Below are positions 34,199 through 46,054 of a stretch of 64,000 bases of DNA, in pieces. The stretch is from Microbacterium hydrocarbonoxydans (GTDB taxonomy: Bacteria; Actinomycetota; Actinomycetes; Actinomycetales; Microbacteriaceae). The translations under genes were made by a program, and so were the position numbers. How positions within the stretch are numbered: the first letter of the stretch is position 1; the number at the start of each line of letters is the position of its first letter. The stretch is taken from NCBI RefSeq assembly GCF_011752045.1, contig NZ_JAAKXW010000005.1, forward strand, positions 372,001 through 436,000. The letters run 5' to 3'. The notes beneath the pieces are model-generated. The model did no database searches, was not told the DNA's origin, and was given only the letters and a program-made list of their open reading frames with translations.

Positions 34199-35676
34199 GC
34201 ACGATCGACTGGAAGGCCCGCGCAGACGAGCTGCGGATCGACGGCAGGGCGGTCGTCGACGGCCGCCGAGTGGACGCCGCGGACGGCGCCACCATCCCGG
34301 TGGTCAGTCCCGGATCCCTCACCCATCTCACGGACCTCACCGCAGGAGGCGCGGAGGACGTGGACGTCGCCGTGCGGCACGCCCGCGCAGCGTTCGAGGA
34401 CGGCCGGTGGAGCCGTCTCGGCGCTGCCGAGCGCGGGCGCGTGCTCATCCGCCTCGCCGAGCTCGTCGAGGACAACCTCGAGGAGCTCGCCCTGCTGGAG
34501 ACGCTCGACTCGGGCAAGCCGATCGCGCAGACCCTCGCCGTCGACGTGCCGGGCACTGCCGAGACGTTCCGCTGGTACGGGCAGCTCGCCGACAAGCGCT
34601 GGGACGAGATCCCGGCGACTCCGCCCGGATCGACCGCGCTCGTGCGCCGGGTGCCCCTCGGCGTCGTCGGCGCGATCACTCCGTGGAACTACCCGCTGGA
34701 GATCGCGGCGTGGAAGCTCGCCCCCGCGCTCGCGGCGGGCAACAGCGTCGTGCACAAGCCGGCCGCCGAGACCTCGCTCACCGCCCTCCGGCTCGCCGAC
34801 CTCGCACTCGAGGCCGGGCTGCCGGCGGGCGTCCTGAACGTCGTGCCCGGACGCGGCTCCACGGTCGGCGGCCGCATCGCCCGGCATCCGGACATCGACG
34901 TGCTGGCGTTCACCGGCTCGACCGCCGTCGCCAAGCAGCTCCTCATCGACTCGGGCTCGTCCAACATGAAGCGGGTGGCGCTGGAGGCCGGAGGCAAGAG
35001 CGCGAACCTCGTGTTCGCGGATGCCGACCTCGAGCTCGCTGCGCAGAAGGCCGCCTTCGGCGCCTTCTACAACCAGGGCCAGGTGTGCTCGGCGAACTCC
35101 CGCATCCTCGTGGAGCGCGCGGCGCACGACGAGTTCGTCGCCCTGCTCGTCGAGGCGTCCAGGGCCTACGAGCCGAGCGACCCGCTCGCCGGCGGAGACG
35201 GCAACGGCAGCCTGATCAGCGCCGCGCACGCGGACGAGGTCGGCCGGGCCATCGAGACCGGCGCGCGCGACGGCAGCCTCGTCAGCGGCGGCGAGCGGGT
35301 GACCATCACCGGATCGGACGCCTACCTGCGCCCGGCCGTCGTCACCGGTCTCGGCGCCGACCACGAGCTGCACCGGGTCGAGGTGTTCGGGCCGCTGGTC
35401 GCCGTGCTGCCCTTCGACCGCGAGGAGGAGGCGGTCGCCCTCGCGAACGCGACGGAGTACGGCCTGGCGGCGTCGCTGTGGACGAGCGACCTCTCCCGTG
35501 CGCACCGGGTCTCCGATCGCCTCGTCGCCGGCACCGTGTCGGTGAACACCGTGGACGCGCTCGGGCTCACCACGCCGTTCGGCGGCTTCGGCCAGTCCGG
35601 CTTCGGACGCGACCTCTCCCGGCACGCCCTCGACAACTACACCGACTGGAAGACCACCTGGATCCAGCACGGCTGA
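34195..35676 (+). CDS. NAD(P)-dependent aldehyde dehydrogenase of the amine operon
   Basis: A 493-residue aldehyde dehydrogenase with catalytic Cys298 in NQGQVCSAN, base Glu264 in LEAGGKS and cofactor motif TPWNYP. The ATG at 34195 overlaps the upstream stop. It is closer to the betaine/phenylacetaldehyde/gamma-aminobutyraldehyde groups than to the MmsA-like protein at 18250. It most simply oxidises the aldehyde from the amine oxidase, completing amine to acid conversion. Confidence 0.85.
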   Translation: MSTIDWKARADELRIDGRAVVDGRRVDAADGATIPVVSPGSLTHLTDLTAGGAEDVDVAVRHARAAFEDGRWSRLGAAERGRVLIRLAELVEDNLEELALLETLDSGKPIAQTLAVDVPGTAETFRWYGQLADKRWDEIPATPPGSTALVRRVPLGVVGAITPWNYPLEIAAWKLAPALAAGNSVVHKPAAETSLTALRLADLALEAGLPAGVLNVVPGRGSTVGGRIARHPDIDVLAFTGSTAVAKQLLIDSGSSNMKRVALEAGGKSANLVFADADLELAAQKAAFGAFYNQGQVCSANSRILVERAAHDEFVALLVEASRAYEPSDPLAGGDGNGSLISAAHADEVGRAIETGARDGSLVSGGERVTITGSDAYLRPAVVTGLGADHELHRVEVFGPLVAVLPFDREEEAVALANATEYGLAASLWTSDLSRAHRVSDRLVAGTVSVNTVDALGLTTPFGGFGQSGFGRDLSRHALDNYTDWKTTWIQHG

Positions 35677-35742
35677 GAGCCGTGCCCGCGTCGCCGGGCC
35701 TGCCCGTGTCGGCGGCAGTCGCCCTGTCGCCGGCCGTCGCCC

Positions 35743-36951
35743 TCAGGAGGGGGTGACGGCCAGCGGCTCGGTGTCGGGGTGCGGGCTGGCGTCCCGGCCG
35801 CGGAGGTCGGGGAACGCCTTCACGAACACGATCGAGACGACGAGGCCGGCCGCCGCGAACAGCGTGGCGGCGAGGTACGCGCCCCGCCAGTCGGTGACGT
35901 CGACGAGGAAGCCGGCCACGGCGGAGCCCGCGGCGGCGCCGATGAGCTGACCGGTGCCGGCCCAGCCGAACGCCTCGGCGGTCTCGCTGAACTTCACGCT
36001 CGCGGAGGTGATCGCGAAGAGCATCGCGAGCGCGGGGGCGATGCCGATGCCGGCGAGGATCAGAGTGCCGCCGAGCCAGTAGACGTTGAGCATCACCATG
36101 GTCAGCGCGAGGCCGATCGTGACGATGAGGAGGCGCCGTGCCATGGCCCACGGGCCGATCGGCAGATGACCGAAGGCGAGACCGCCGGCGAGGCTGCCGA
36201 CGGAGAAGACCGCGAGCACGAGGCCGGCCTCGATGCTGCCGTGCTCGAAGGTCGCGACGACGCCGACCTCCACGGCCGCGCAGGCGCCGATGAGGAGGAA
36301 GCCGATCACCGTGGCCATCAGCACCGGCGGCTTCAGCACGACCTTGCCGAGCGCGTTGCGGCTGCGCGGGATGCGGACGCGGCCGACCTCGGGGGAGAGG
36401 ATGAACCACGCCCCGCCGCCGACGAGGATGATCGCCACGAGCAGCAGGCCCTCCACGGTGCCCACCTGTGTGGAGACCAGGGTGATCACCACGGGGGCGA
36501 GGATCCAGATGATCTCCTGCAGGGAGGCGTCCAGGGAGAACAGCGGCGTCAGCTGCGAGGCGTTCACCAGCTTCGGGTAGATCGTGCGCACCGCAGCCTG
36601 GATCGGCGGGGTGGAGAGGCCGGCGATCATGCCGAGCGCCATGTAGCCGGCGATGTTCAGCGGCAGCAGCGCGAGCCCCAGCACCGCGATCACGCATACG
36701 GTGAGGGTGAGGGTGAGCACGCGCCGCATGCCCCAGGCACCCATCCACCGGCTCGTGATGGGGCCGGCGACGGCCTGGCCGACGCTCGTGGCGGCGAGCA
36801 CGAGGCCCGCGGCGCCGTAGGAGCCGGTCTGCTGCTCGACGTGCAGCAGGATCGCCAGCGAGCTCATCCCGTTGGGGAAGCGCGCCGTCAGCTGTGCCGC
36901 GATCATGCGCGCCACTCCCGGCGTGCGTAGAAGTTCCCGATATCCCGCCAC
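35743..36951 (-). CDS. MFS transporter
   Basis: A major facilitator superfamily permease of about 402 residues with about 12 membrane segments. The inter-helix motif TSRWMGAWGMRRVL lies near residue 60, and the N-terminus YRELLRTPGVARMIAAQLTARFPNGM is typical of actinobacterial drug/sugar MFS proteins. The start is uncertain: GTG 36951 gives the usual length but has a weak ribosome binding site, and the frame runs on to 37074. It is convergent with the amine operon. Substrate unknown. Confidence 0.75.
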   Translation of the reverse strand: MAGYRELLRTPGVARMIAAQLTARFPNGMSSLAILLHVEQQTGSYGAAGLVLAATSVGQAVAGPITSRWMGAWGMRRVLTLTLTVCVIAVLGLALLPLNIAGYMALGMIAGLSTPPIQAAVRTIYPKLVNASQLTPLFSLDASLQEIIWILAPVVITLVSTQVGTVEGLLLVAIILVGGGAWFILSPEVGRVRIPRSRNALGKVVLKPPVLMATVIGFLLIGACAAVEVGVVATFEHGSIEAGLVLAVFSVGSLAGGLAFGHLPIGPWAMARRLLIVTIGLALTMVMLNVYWLGGTLILAGIGIAPALAMLFAITSASVKFSETAEAFGWAGTGQLIGAAAGSAVAGFLVDVTDWRGAYLAATLFAAAGLVVSIVFVKAFPDLRGRDASPHPDTEPLAVTPS

Positions 36952-37318
36952 CAGACAACGGTACCCGTCGGCGCCGACGGCGCTCGAAGCGGACCGGGCG
37001 CGACACGCCGACGACACGCCGAAGAGCGATTTCCACAGGAAATCGAATGTCGGATGCCGCGCGTACCGTGCCACCTGTGGATGGATCCGCGGAGCGACTC
37101 GGAGACCCGCGATTTCTCGCGCCTCGCGGGGCCTCGAAGAGGCCCCCGGGCTGTGGAAGGAACCGTGGACAACCTGTGTTGTAACAGTGGAGAGCGGTGG
37201 AAAACTACACGGATGTAACTACTACCCCTTGTGGTCGCCCGCAATGTCCGCACCCATATGTAGTATTGAACTCCCGGCGGGGGGTCTGCCGGAAAAGCCT
37301 GAGATTAAAGGGGATGAG
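36952..37318. other. Intergenic region upstream of nrdH
   Basis: This 367-bp stretch between the MFS gene and nrdH has no convincing gene. It is noticeably less GC-rich in its right half (37140-37318), where the nrd promoter and two NrdR-like boxes are expected. The left half probably holds the MFS promoter, but I cannot pick out a clear -35/-10 pair. Confidence 0.5.
37219..37266 (+). promoter_or_regulatory. Pair of NrdR-like boxes upstream of nrdHIEF
   Basis: Two degenerate 16-mers, cores CTACCCCTTG (37222-37231) and CCATATGTAG (37254-37263), resemble the NrdR consensus ACAC-WATATWTW-GTGT at about 9 and 10 of 16 positions. Their cores are 32 bp apart, three helical turns, which is the spacing known for NrdR box pairs. 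Each match alone is weak. The position before class Ib nrd genes is the main support. Confidence 0.4.
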
Positions 37319-37552
37319 ATGTCGATCACGGTCTACACCAAGCCTTCGTGCGTGCAGTGCAACGCGACGTACCGTGCGCTGGATGCCAAGGGCATCGAGT
37401 ACGAGATCCACGACCTGTCGGAGGACCCGACGGCCCTGGAGCAGGTCAAGGCGCTGGGCTACATGCAGGCGCCGGTCGTCGTCACCGACGAGGACCACTG
37501 GTCGGGCTTCCGTCCCGACAAGATCGACGAGCTGGCATCGCGCCTGGCGTAA
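37319..37552 (+). CDS. nrdH: Glutaredoxin-like NrdH redoxin
   Basis: A 77-residue thioredoxin-fold redoxin with active site CVQC (residues 11-14) and the NrdH/glutaredoxin fold ending [17 protein letters not shown]; the WSGFRP motif is the NrdH signature. It passes electrons from thioredoxin reductase to the class Ib ribonucleotide reductase. First gene of nrdHIEF, 10 bp before nrdI, with an AAGGGGATGAG ribosome binding region. Confidence 0.95.
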   Translation: MSITVYTKPSCVQCNATYRALDAKGIEYEIHDLSEDPTALEQVKALGYMQAPVVVTDEDHWSGFRPDKIDELASRLA

Positions 37553-37562
37553 GGACCCGATC

Positions 37563-41148
<3,586 letters not shown>

Positions 41149-41156
41149 GATTCTGT

Positions 41157-41185
41157 GTGCGGCGTCACGCATTGTGGCGCCGCAC
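41157..41185 (+). terminator. Terminator of the nrdHIEF operon
   Basis: GTGCGGCGTCAC (41157-41168) pairs with GTGGCGCCGCAC (41174-41185) through 12 bp with one T-G wobble and a 5-nt loop, 8 bp after the nrdF stop. It marks the left boundary of the accessory island. Confidence 0.7.
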
Positions 41186-41328
41186 CACGTTGAAGGCGGC
41201 ACACGTCTTTCGGCGTGGCACTGATTCTCTAGTTGGCGCAAGAGGGCACTGGAGGGCGGGGTGGATGGTCAACAAGGCTCACCCCACCCCGAAGGAACTC
41301 ACGAGTTCGTGGCCCGAAATCGAATCAA

Positions 41329-41532
41329 GTGATCCCCGCCGGCGAAGCCGCGCGACGATTCGTCGTGAACCTGCAGACGGCCATGGAAGGCCGAAGCATC
41401 CGAAGCGTGGCTTCTGATGCTGGTCTTGACGAGGGCAGCGTGCGTCGAGTGCCCGCGGGCACGACATGGCCGCACCTGCGGGCAATCGTCCTGCTAGAGC
41501 AGTCACTCGGGATCCGCCTGTACCCGCAGTAG
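41329..41532 (+). CDS. Small helix-turn-helix protein at the start of the defence cassette
   Basis: About 67 residues from GTG 41329 (VIPAGEAARRFVVNLQTAMEGRSIRSVASDAG); the frame runs back to 41233 with a TTG. The pattern SIRSVASDAGLDEGSVRRVPAGTTWPHLRAIVLLEQSLGIRLYP resembles compact XRE-type DNA-binding proteins, where a helix-turn-helix is followed by a WP..RAI..LE..LG.RLYP helix. It lies 60 bp upstream of the helicase-nuclease gene on the same strand and may regulate the cassette. The start is uncertain and no clear ribosome binding site is seen. Confidence 0.55.
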   Translation: MIPAGEAARRFVVNLQTAMEGRSIRSVASDAGLDEGSVRRVPAGTTWPHLRAIVLLEQSLGIRLYPQ

Positions 41533-41592
41533 CCAGAGGCATATTCTCGGTCGACACCTGTTGACGACCCCCACTAGCTCGGAGGCCCCGTC

Positions 41593-44238
41593 ATGGCTGA
41601 TGCCCGCCCCCCACGTCCCGTCTTTCCCTCCGCTGCTCGAGCGGAGGACGCGACAGCCTCCCCGGAGACCTTGTTCGGGGAACTCGCCCGCCGGCGGAAC
41701 GGGGTGGGTGCACTGTGGTCTCATCAGACTGACCAGCTCCGCGAGTACCACCGGGACCACCTCAACGACGATGACGTGGCGCTCGAGCTGCCGACTGGGT
41801 CGGGGAAGACCTTGGTCGGGTTGCTCATCGCTGAGTGGCGGCGGCGGGAATATGGGCAGCGAGTGGTCTACGCATGCCCGACCAAGCAGCTGGCGATCCA
41901 GGTTGCTGAGGCGGCAGCGCGACAAGGCATCAAGGCGCATGCGCTCATCGATTCGCACAATGACTGGGATCCGCGTCACCTGATGGCGTACACGAGGTCG
42001 CAGGCCATCGCTGTCACGACCTACTCGCACATTTTCAATACGAACTCGCAGTTTAAGAATGCGAAGACGCTGCTGTTCGATGACGCGCACGCGGCCGAAG
42101 GCTACGTTGCTGACGCATGGTCGGTCGAAGTGAAGCGCGGGATAAGCGTGTACGACGACCTGTTCGACGCGTTCGGGGAAGCGCTCGATCCCAACCTTGC
42201 GGCTCGAATGACTGGTGAAGGACCGGATTCCGCATCGGATGGTGAAGTTCGACTTCTGCCGCAGCGGGCCGTACGCGATGGGTTCGCGGCGATTATCTCT
42301 GTTCTCGACGCCGGGCTGGAGAAGTACACGCCTGCCTGGTGGCGGTTCCAGATGGTTCGGGAGCACTTGTCGTCTTGCCTGTTCTTCGTGTCGCGAAGCA
42401 ACTGGTACATCCGCCCGATGATCCCTCCGACGTTCGAGCATGGTCCGTTCACCGACCCCGTTCAGCGGGTCTACCTCTCGGCCACGCTCGGTGAAGCGGG
42501 CGAGCTCGAACGAGCATTCGGTCGGACATCCATCGCGCGCATCGCGGCACCGGAAGCATGGGAGCGAACCGGCAGCGGGCGACGGTTCTTCGTGTTCCCG
42601 GACCTCGCGGAGTTCGACCCCGACTATGACACGACTGTCGAGCCCGTGGAGGCGGACCCGGACGAGCTGGACGGCGTCGACGTGGTCGAGGAACCGTCGG
42701 CACTGAAGCGCGTCTCGGATCTCGTCGACAAGCGCCTCATCCTGACTCAAGGAACATCGGAGAGCGCCGAGATCGCGACGCTCCTCGAGGTTCCGAAGTC
42801 TGAACGGATTGTCGCATCGGACACCACGGTCGCAGCCTTCAAGGAAGCGGACGAGGGAACGTTGCTCGCCGCGAACCGCTACGACGGCATGGACATGGCG
42901 GGCGATGCGTGCCGATTCATGGTGCTTTCCGGGGTGCCGTCCGCATCTCACCTCCAGGACAAGTTCTTGAGCGGGAAATTGCGCGCGGGGGAGGTGCTGG
43001 CGGAGCGGGTTCGCACACGGATCGTTCAAGGGGCGGGGCGCTGCACGCGGGGGCCGCAGGACTGGGCGGTCGTCGCCGTGTACGGCCAGGAGCTCCTGAG
43101 GTACCTGTCGGACCCCGACAACGTGAAATCTATGCCTGTCGAACTCCAAGCGGAAATTGAGTTCGGTCTCGCCGCGAGCCACACGAACTACAGCAACCTG
43201 GTGGCGCTGACATACAGCGCACTCGAGCAGGACGAGGATTGGCGGGACAACGGCGAGGAGGCCATCGCGACGTATCGGTCGCGTGCTCAGCGTGTTGCCC
43301 AGTCGCTTTCCGCTCACCTCGCGGCGAGTGCCCCGCGCGAGGTTGTTGCCTGGCAGAAGGCATGGCAAGGGGACTGGGAGGCGGCGGGCAGGGCCGCGGT
43401 TGCCGTGCTCGAAGGGCTCACGGATCCGGGAGCACGCTCGTATCGTGCTCTATGGGCGTACCTCGCGAGTGCGTGGTTCGGTCTCTCGGCGGACGAAGGG
43501 AATGAGCCAGCTGCGGCGCGTTCCGCGGAACTGCTGAGAACGGCGCACGGCGTCGCCCTCGGCGCTGTCTGGCTGCGCGAGATCCAGCCGCTCCCGCCGG
43601 CAGAGGTCATCGCGGGCACCTGGGACGACGACGCAGCCGACCGTGTGCTGGCGCTCGTCGGCAGGCCCCTTCGCGGAAGCGCGAAGTTCGGAACGGCCGC
43701 CCAGACAATGCTCAACCAGCTGGGGCAGACGGAGGCGACGCAGTACGAGCTTGGTCTCGTCGAGCTCGGGCGATTCCTGGGCGCTGACTCGTCGAAGTCC
43801 TCCCAGGAAGGCAACTGCGACGCGGCATGGGTCTGGGACGACCTGTGGATCACCGTCGAGGCGAAGAGCGAACAGACTGCGAAGAACCTCAGCATGGAGT
43901 ACGTCCGTAAGGCGAACACGCAACTCGACTCGCTCGCCGCGTTGAGGGGCGTCGAGGAGTTCCCGTCCGGGTCGGTGGGAGTCGTCGTTGCCCCGAGCAG
44001 GACCATCGTCCCGGGGGCGGTCCCCATCGCAGCTGCCCATCTTCACCTGTGCACTCCGGATGAGATTCTCGACATCGCTCATGCCGCGCACCGGGCGCTC
44101 GCTGCGATCCGCGCCCAGGTGAGCGTCAGCGACCAGGGAGCGAAGGCGGCAATCCAACAGATTCTGTGGGAGCACCGTGTTCTTCCCGCGCAGGTGAAGG
44201 AGCGCCTCACGGGGTACCCGATCCGCGGTGCTCATTGA
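41593..44238 (+). CDS. Superfamily 2 helicase fused to a PD-(D/E)xK nuclease-like domain
   Basis: An 881-residue protein. Residues about 40-500 form an XPD/Rad3-like SF2 helicase: Walker A ELPTGSGKT (65-73), motif II DDAH (163-166), LSATL in motif III position (about residue 297) and motif VI QGAGRCTRG (479-487). After a helical middle, the C-terminus carries a probable restriction-type nuclease core, Asp749/Asp750 then Glu756-Ala-Lys758 (WVWDDLWITVEAKSEQ). GGAGG precedes the ATG. It is first of four genes in which two others also carry this nuclease signature. The predicted role is unwinding and cutting foreign DNA. I do not recognise it as a named defence protein. Confidence 0.75.
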   Translation: MADARPPRPVFPSAARAEDATASPETLFGELARRRNGVGALWSHQTDQLREYHRDHLNDDDVALELPTGSGKTLVGLLIAEWRRREYGQRVVYACPTKQLAIQVAEAAARQGIKAHALIDSHNDWDPRHLMAYTRSQAIAVTTYSHIFNTNSQFKNAKTLLFDDAHAAEGYVADAWSVEVKRGISVYDDLFDAFGEALDPNLAARMTGEGPDSASDGEVRLLPQRAVRDGFAAIISVLDAGLEKYTPAWWRFQMVREHLSSCLFFVSRSNWYIRPMIPPTFEHGPFTDPVQRVYLSATLGEAGELERAFGRTSIARIAAPEAWERTGSGRRFFVFPDLAEFDPDYDTTVEPVEADPDELDGVDVVEEPSALKRVSDLVDKRLILTQGTSESAEIATLLEVPKSERIVASDTTVAAFKEADEGTLLAANRYDGMDMAGDACRFMVLSGVPSASHLQDKFLSGKLRAGEVLAERVRTRIVQGAGRCTRGPQDWAVVAVYGQELLRYLSDPDNVKSMPVELQAEIEFGLAASHTNYSNLVALTYSALEQDEDWRDNGEEAIATYRSRAQRVAQSLSAHLAASAPREVVAWQKAWQGDWEAAGRAAVAVLEGLTDPGARSYRALWAYLASAWFGLSADEGNEPAAARSAELLRTAHGVALGAVWLREIQPLPPAEVIAGTWDDDAADRVLALVGRPLRGSAKFGTAAQTMLNQLGQTEATQYELGLVELGRFLGADSSKSSQEGNCDAAWVWDDLWITVEAKSEQTAKNLSMEYVRKANTQLDSLAALRGVEEFPSGSVGVVVAPSRTIVPGAVPIAAAHLHLCTPDEILDIAHAAHRALAAIRAQVSVSDQGAKAAIQQILWEHRVLPAQVKERLTGYPIRGAH

Positions 44239-44270
44239 CGCAGCACGGATACACGAAGGAGCACCCTGAG

Positions 44271-45836
44271 ATGCACAGACATCCTGGCCGGAAGGCTTCC
44301 CCACTCGTCACCTGGGAACAGTTCAAGTTGGCTGTTCGCAAGGCTGACCGGGACAGCCTGCTCGTTCACGCAGCGGCCGTGAGCGCGATGTTCGCCAATG
44401 GTGAAGATCTCGAGGAGTGGAAGCAATACGGCGTGACCCCGTGGACTGTCGCTGATGTTGCGCGGACGGCACTCGCGTGGGGTGGTCAGGGCCGCCACCG
44501 GGCGAACCTCGATACTCTGTTGCGCTTGTGCAGTTTGAACGCTCAACTCGTCGACGAAGATCGTCGCTTCTTTGCCGGAGGCGACGCTGAGGAGCAGTCG
44601 CCGGAGTTCATCGACGCTGCACACGAGCAGTTGGCTCGCATGTTGGCACGCATCTTCTTCGAACAGTTTCCGGGGCAGCGCTCCGTTCTCGCGGGCGTCG
44701 CCCGCTCCGTGCTGCTCTTCGGGTCGGCGGCAGAGTTCCCGGAGAACTTTGCACCGAAGGTGATGACCTCGGGGTGGTTCGAGCGGCTCACCGACGGGAT
44801 AACGTTCGACGACTACATCGAAGCGATCTTCCTCTTCTCCGTGCTTGCGCAGAAGGACAGCGGGCTCGTGCCCCTCGATGTTCTCGACGCGCCCGGAGTG
44901 CGTGAACTATCGGAGGTGTTCGCGCTCGACGCCGCTCGTCGCGTCTTCACCGAACACCTCTTGACGACCGTCGCTGACTTCAAGGAAATCAATCGAGACT
45001 GGCAAGGCCCGCTGCCCACCTCACAGAAGAAGTTCGCCTTCAACCCACTCACCAACAAGCCGTTCGTTGAGGGGGTCGCCTCCGAGGCCGTCGCCCCGTG
45101 GACGCAAGCGGTTATTCAGAAGGCGCTCCCGCCGTCGATCTACTTCCTGCCGCCGACTGGACTCCGCAACGCCTTCGCGAGCGATCTCGGCCCGGTGTTC
45201 CAGCATTACACCGGTCGACAGCTCGACCTCATCAACGGGGAGCGCCATGTCCTCCCGGAGGTGCGCTACAAGTCCGACGGGAACCCTATCGATTCTTGCG
45301 ATTGGTTCTTGGATCTGCCTGATGTGCTGGTGCTCATCGAATGCAAAGCGCGGCAGCCGATTGAGTCGCTCCGCGTGGGTGGGGACGACTGGATGGGCTC
45401 GATTGAGGACAGCATCGGGAAAGGCATCTTCCAGCTCAACCGTTCGAACAGGCACATCGACCTCATCAGCAAGCGTCTGCCCGGCATCGACACCAGCAAG
45501 CCCCGGGTCGGAATCGTTGTGACGCTGGAACCCTTCTACCTCAATCAGAACTGGCTGATCCGCGAGCGGATGACAGACCAGGCCGAGTACCCCATCGGAG
45601 TTCTGTCCGTAGGAGAGCTCGAGCAGCTGGTCCTCGTTGATGCCGTGCAGCTCGGTCGCGCGCTCCTCGAGGCTTCAGCGCAGGCGCACGACAACGTCAT
45701 GTTTCTCAACCCTGCGCTCACGGAGGCGGAGGGGCGAGAGAATCCGCTGCTGGTTGACACCTGGGACTCCCTGCGCATGTTCAGAGCAATCGAGAGGGTC
45801 GCCGACGACCTCGGCTTGCCGCCCGAAGATTCTTGA
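44271..45836 (+). CDS. PD-(D/E)xK nuclease-like protein of the defence cassette
   Basis: A 521-residue protein with a helical N-terminal two-thirds that I cannot assign and a C-terminal nuclease-like core: Asp344 in CDWF, Asp348, then Glu357-Cys-Lys359 in VLVLIECKARQP, the restriction-endonuclease-like E-x-K with the family's beta strands. ATG 44271 follows GAAGGAG by 9 nt, 32 bp after the helicase gene. The stop overlaps the next ATG (TGATG), so the genes are coupled. It may be the effector or a target-recognition subunit. Function inferred only. Confidence 0.65.
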   Translation: MHRHPGRKASPLVTWEQFKLAVRKADRDSLLVHAAAVSAMFANGEDLEEWKQYGVTPWTVADVARTALAWGGQGRHRANLDTLLRLCSLNAQLVDEDRRFFAGGDAEEQSPEFIDAAHEQLARMLARIFFEQFPGQRSVLAGVARSVLLFGSAAEFPENFAPKVMTSGWFERLTDGITFDDYIEAIFLFSVLAQKDSGLVPLDVLDAPGVRELSEVFALDAARRVFTEHLLTTVADFKEINRDWQGPLPTSQKKFAFNPLTNKPFVEGVASEAVAPWTQAVIQKALPPSIYFLPPTGLRNAFASDLGPVFQHYTGRQLDLINGERHVLPEVRYKSDGNPIDSCDWFLDLPDVLVLIECKARQPIESLRVGGDDWMGSIEDSIGKGIFQLNRSNRHIDLISKRLPGIDTSKPRVGIVVTLEPFYLNQNWLIRERMTDQAEYPIGVLSVGELEQLVLVDAVQLGRALLEASAQAHDNVMFLNPALTEAEGRENPLLVDTWDSLRMFRAIERVADDLGLPPEDS

Positions 45837-46054
45837 TGCGGCAACGCCGCGACTCATTCGTAGTTGCGCCCGCTGTCACTGGCTCCATGCCCAAGCGACG
45901 TGTCGGGCGTCCCGGAGCACGTCATCGAGCACCCAAAGACCTGTTTCTCGCCACGGAACTCGATGCCTGCTGCGTGTGGTGTGGAGCGAGCGAGCTTGTC
46001 GTCGACCCCGATGGCGCGCGGTCCGACCACCGGGCTGAGGGCGCGTGCGCTTAG
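45836..46054 (+). CDS. 72-residue Cys-containing small protein, coupled within the cassette
   Basis: Starts at the TGATG overlap with the upstream stop and ends 10 bp inside the next gene, so it is embedded in the operon and probably real. The N-terminal half is basic (PKRRVGRPGARHRAPKD). The C-terminal half reads DACCVWCGASELVVDPDGARSDHRAEGAC, with Cys45, Cys46, Cys49, His65 and Cys71. This resembles the metal-binding end of an HNH nuclease (CxxCG followed by DHR) but lacks the rest of the domain. It could be a zinc-binding adaptor or a remnant. No family recognised. Confidence 0.45.
   Translation: MRQRRDSFVVAPAVTGSMPKRRVGRPGARHRAPKDLFLATELDACCVWCGASELVVDPDGARSDHRAEGACA

Noticed and set aside
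41149..41330. tRNA- or integrase-linked attachment site for the island
   Set aside because: No tRNA, integrase or direct repeat pair could be found between 41150-41330 and 52600-53420.
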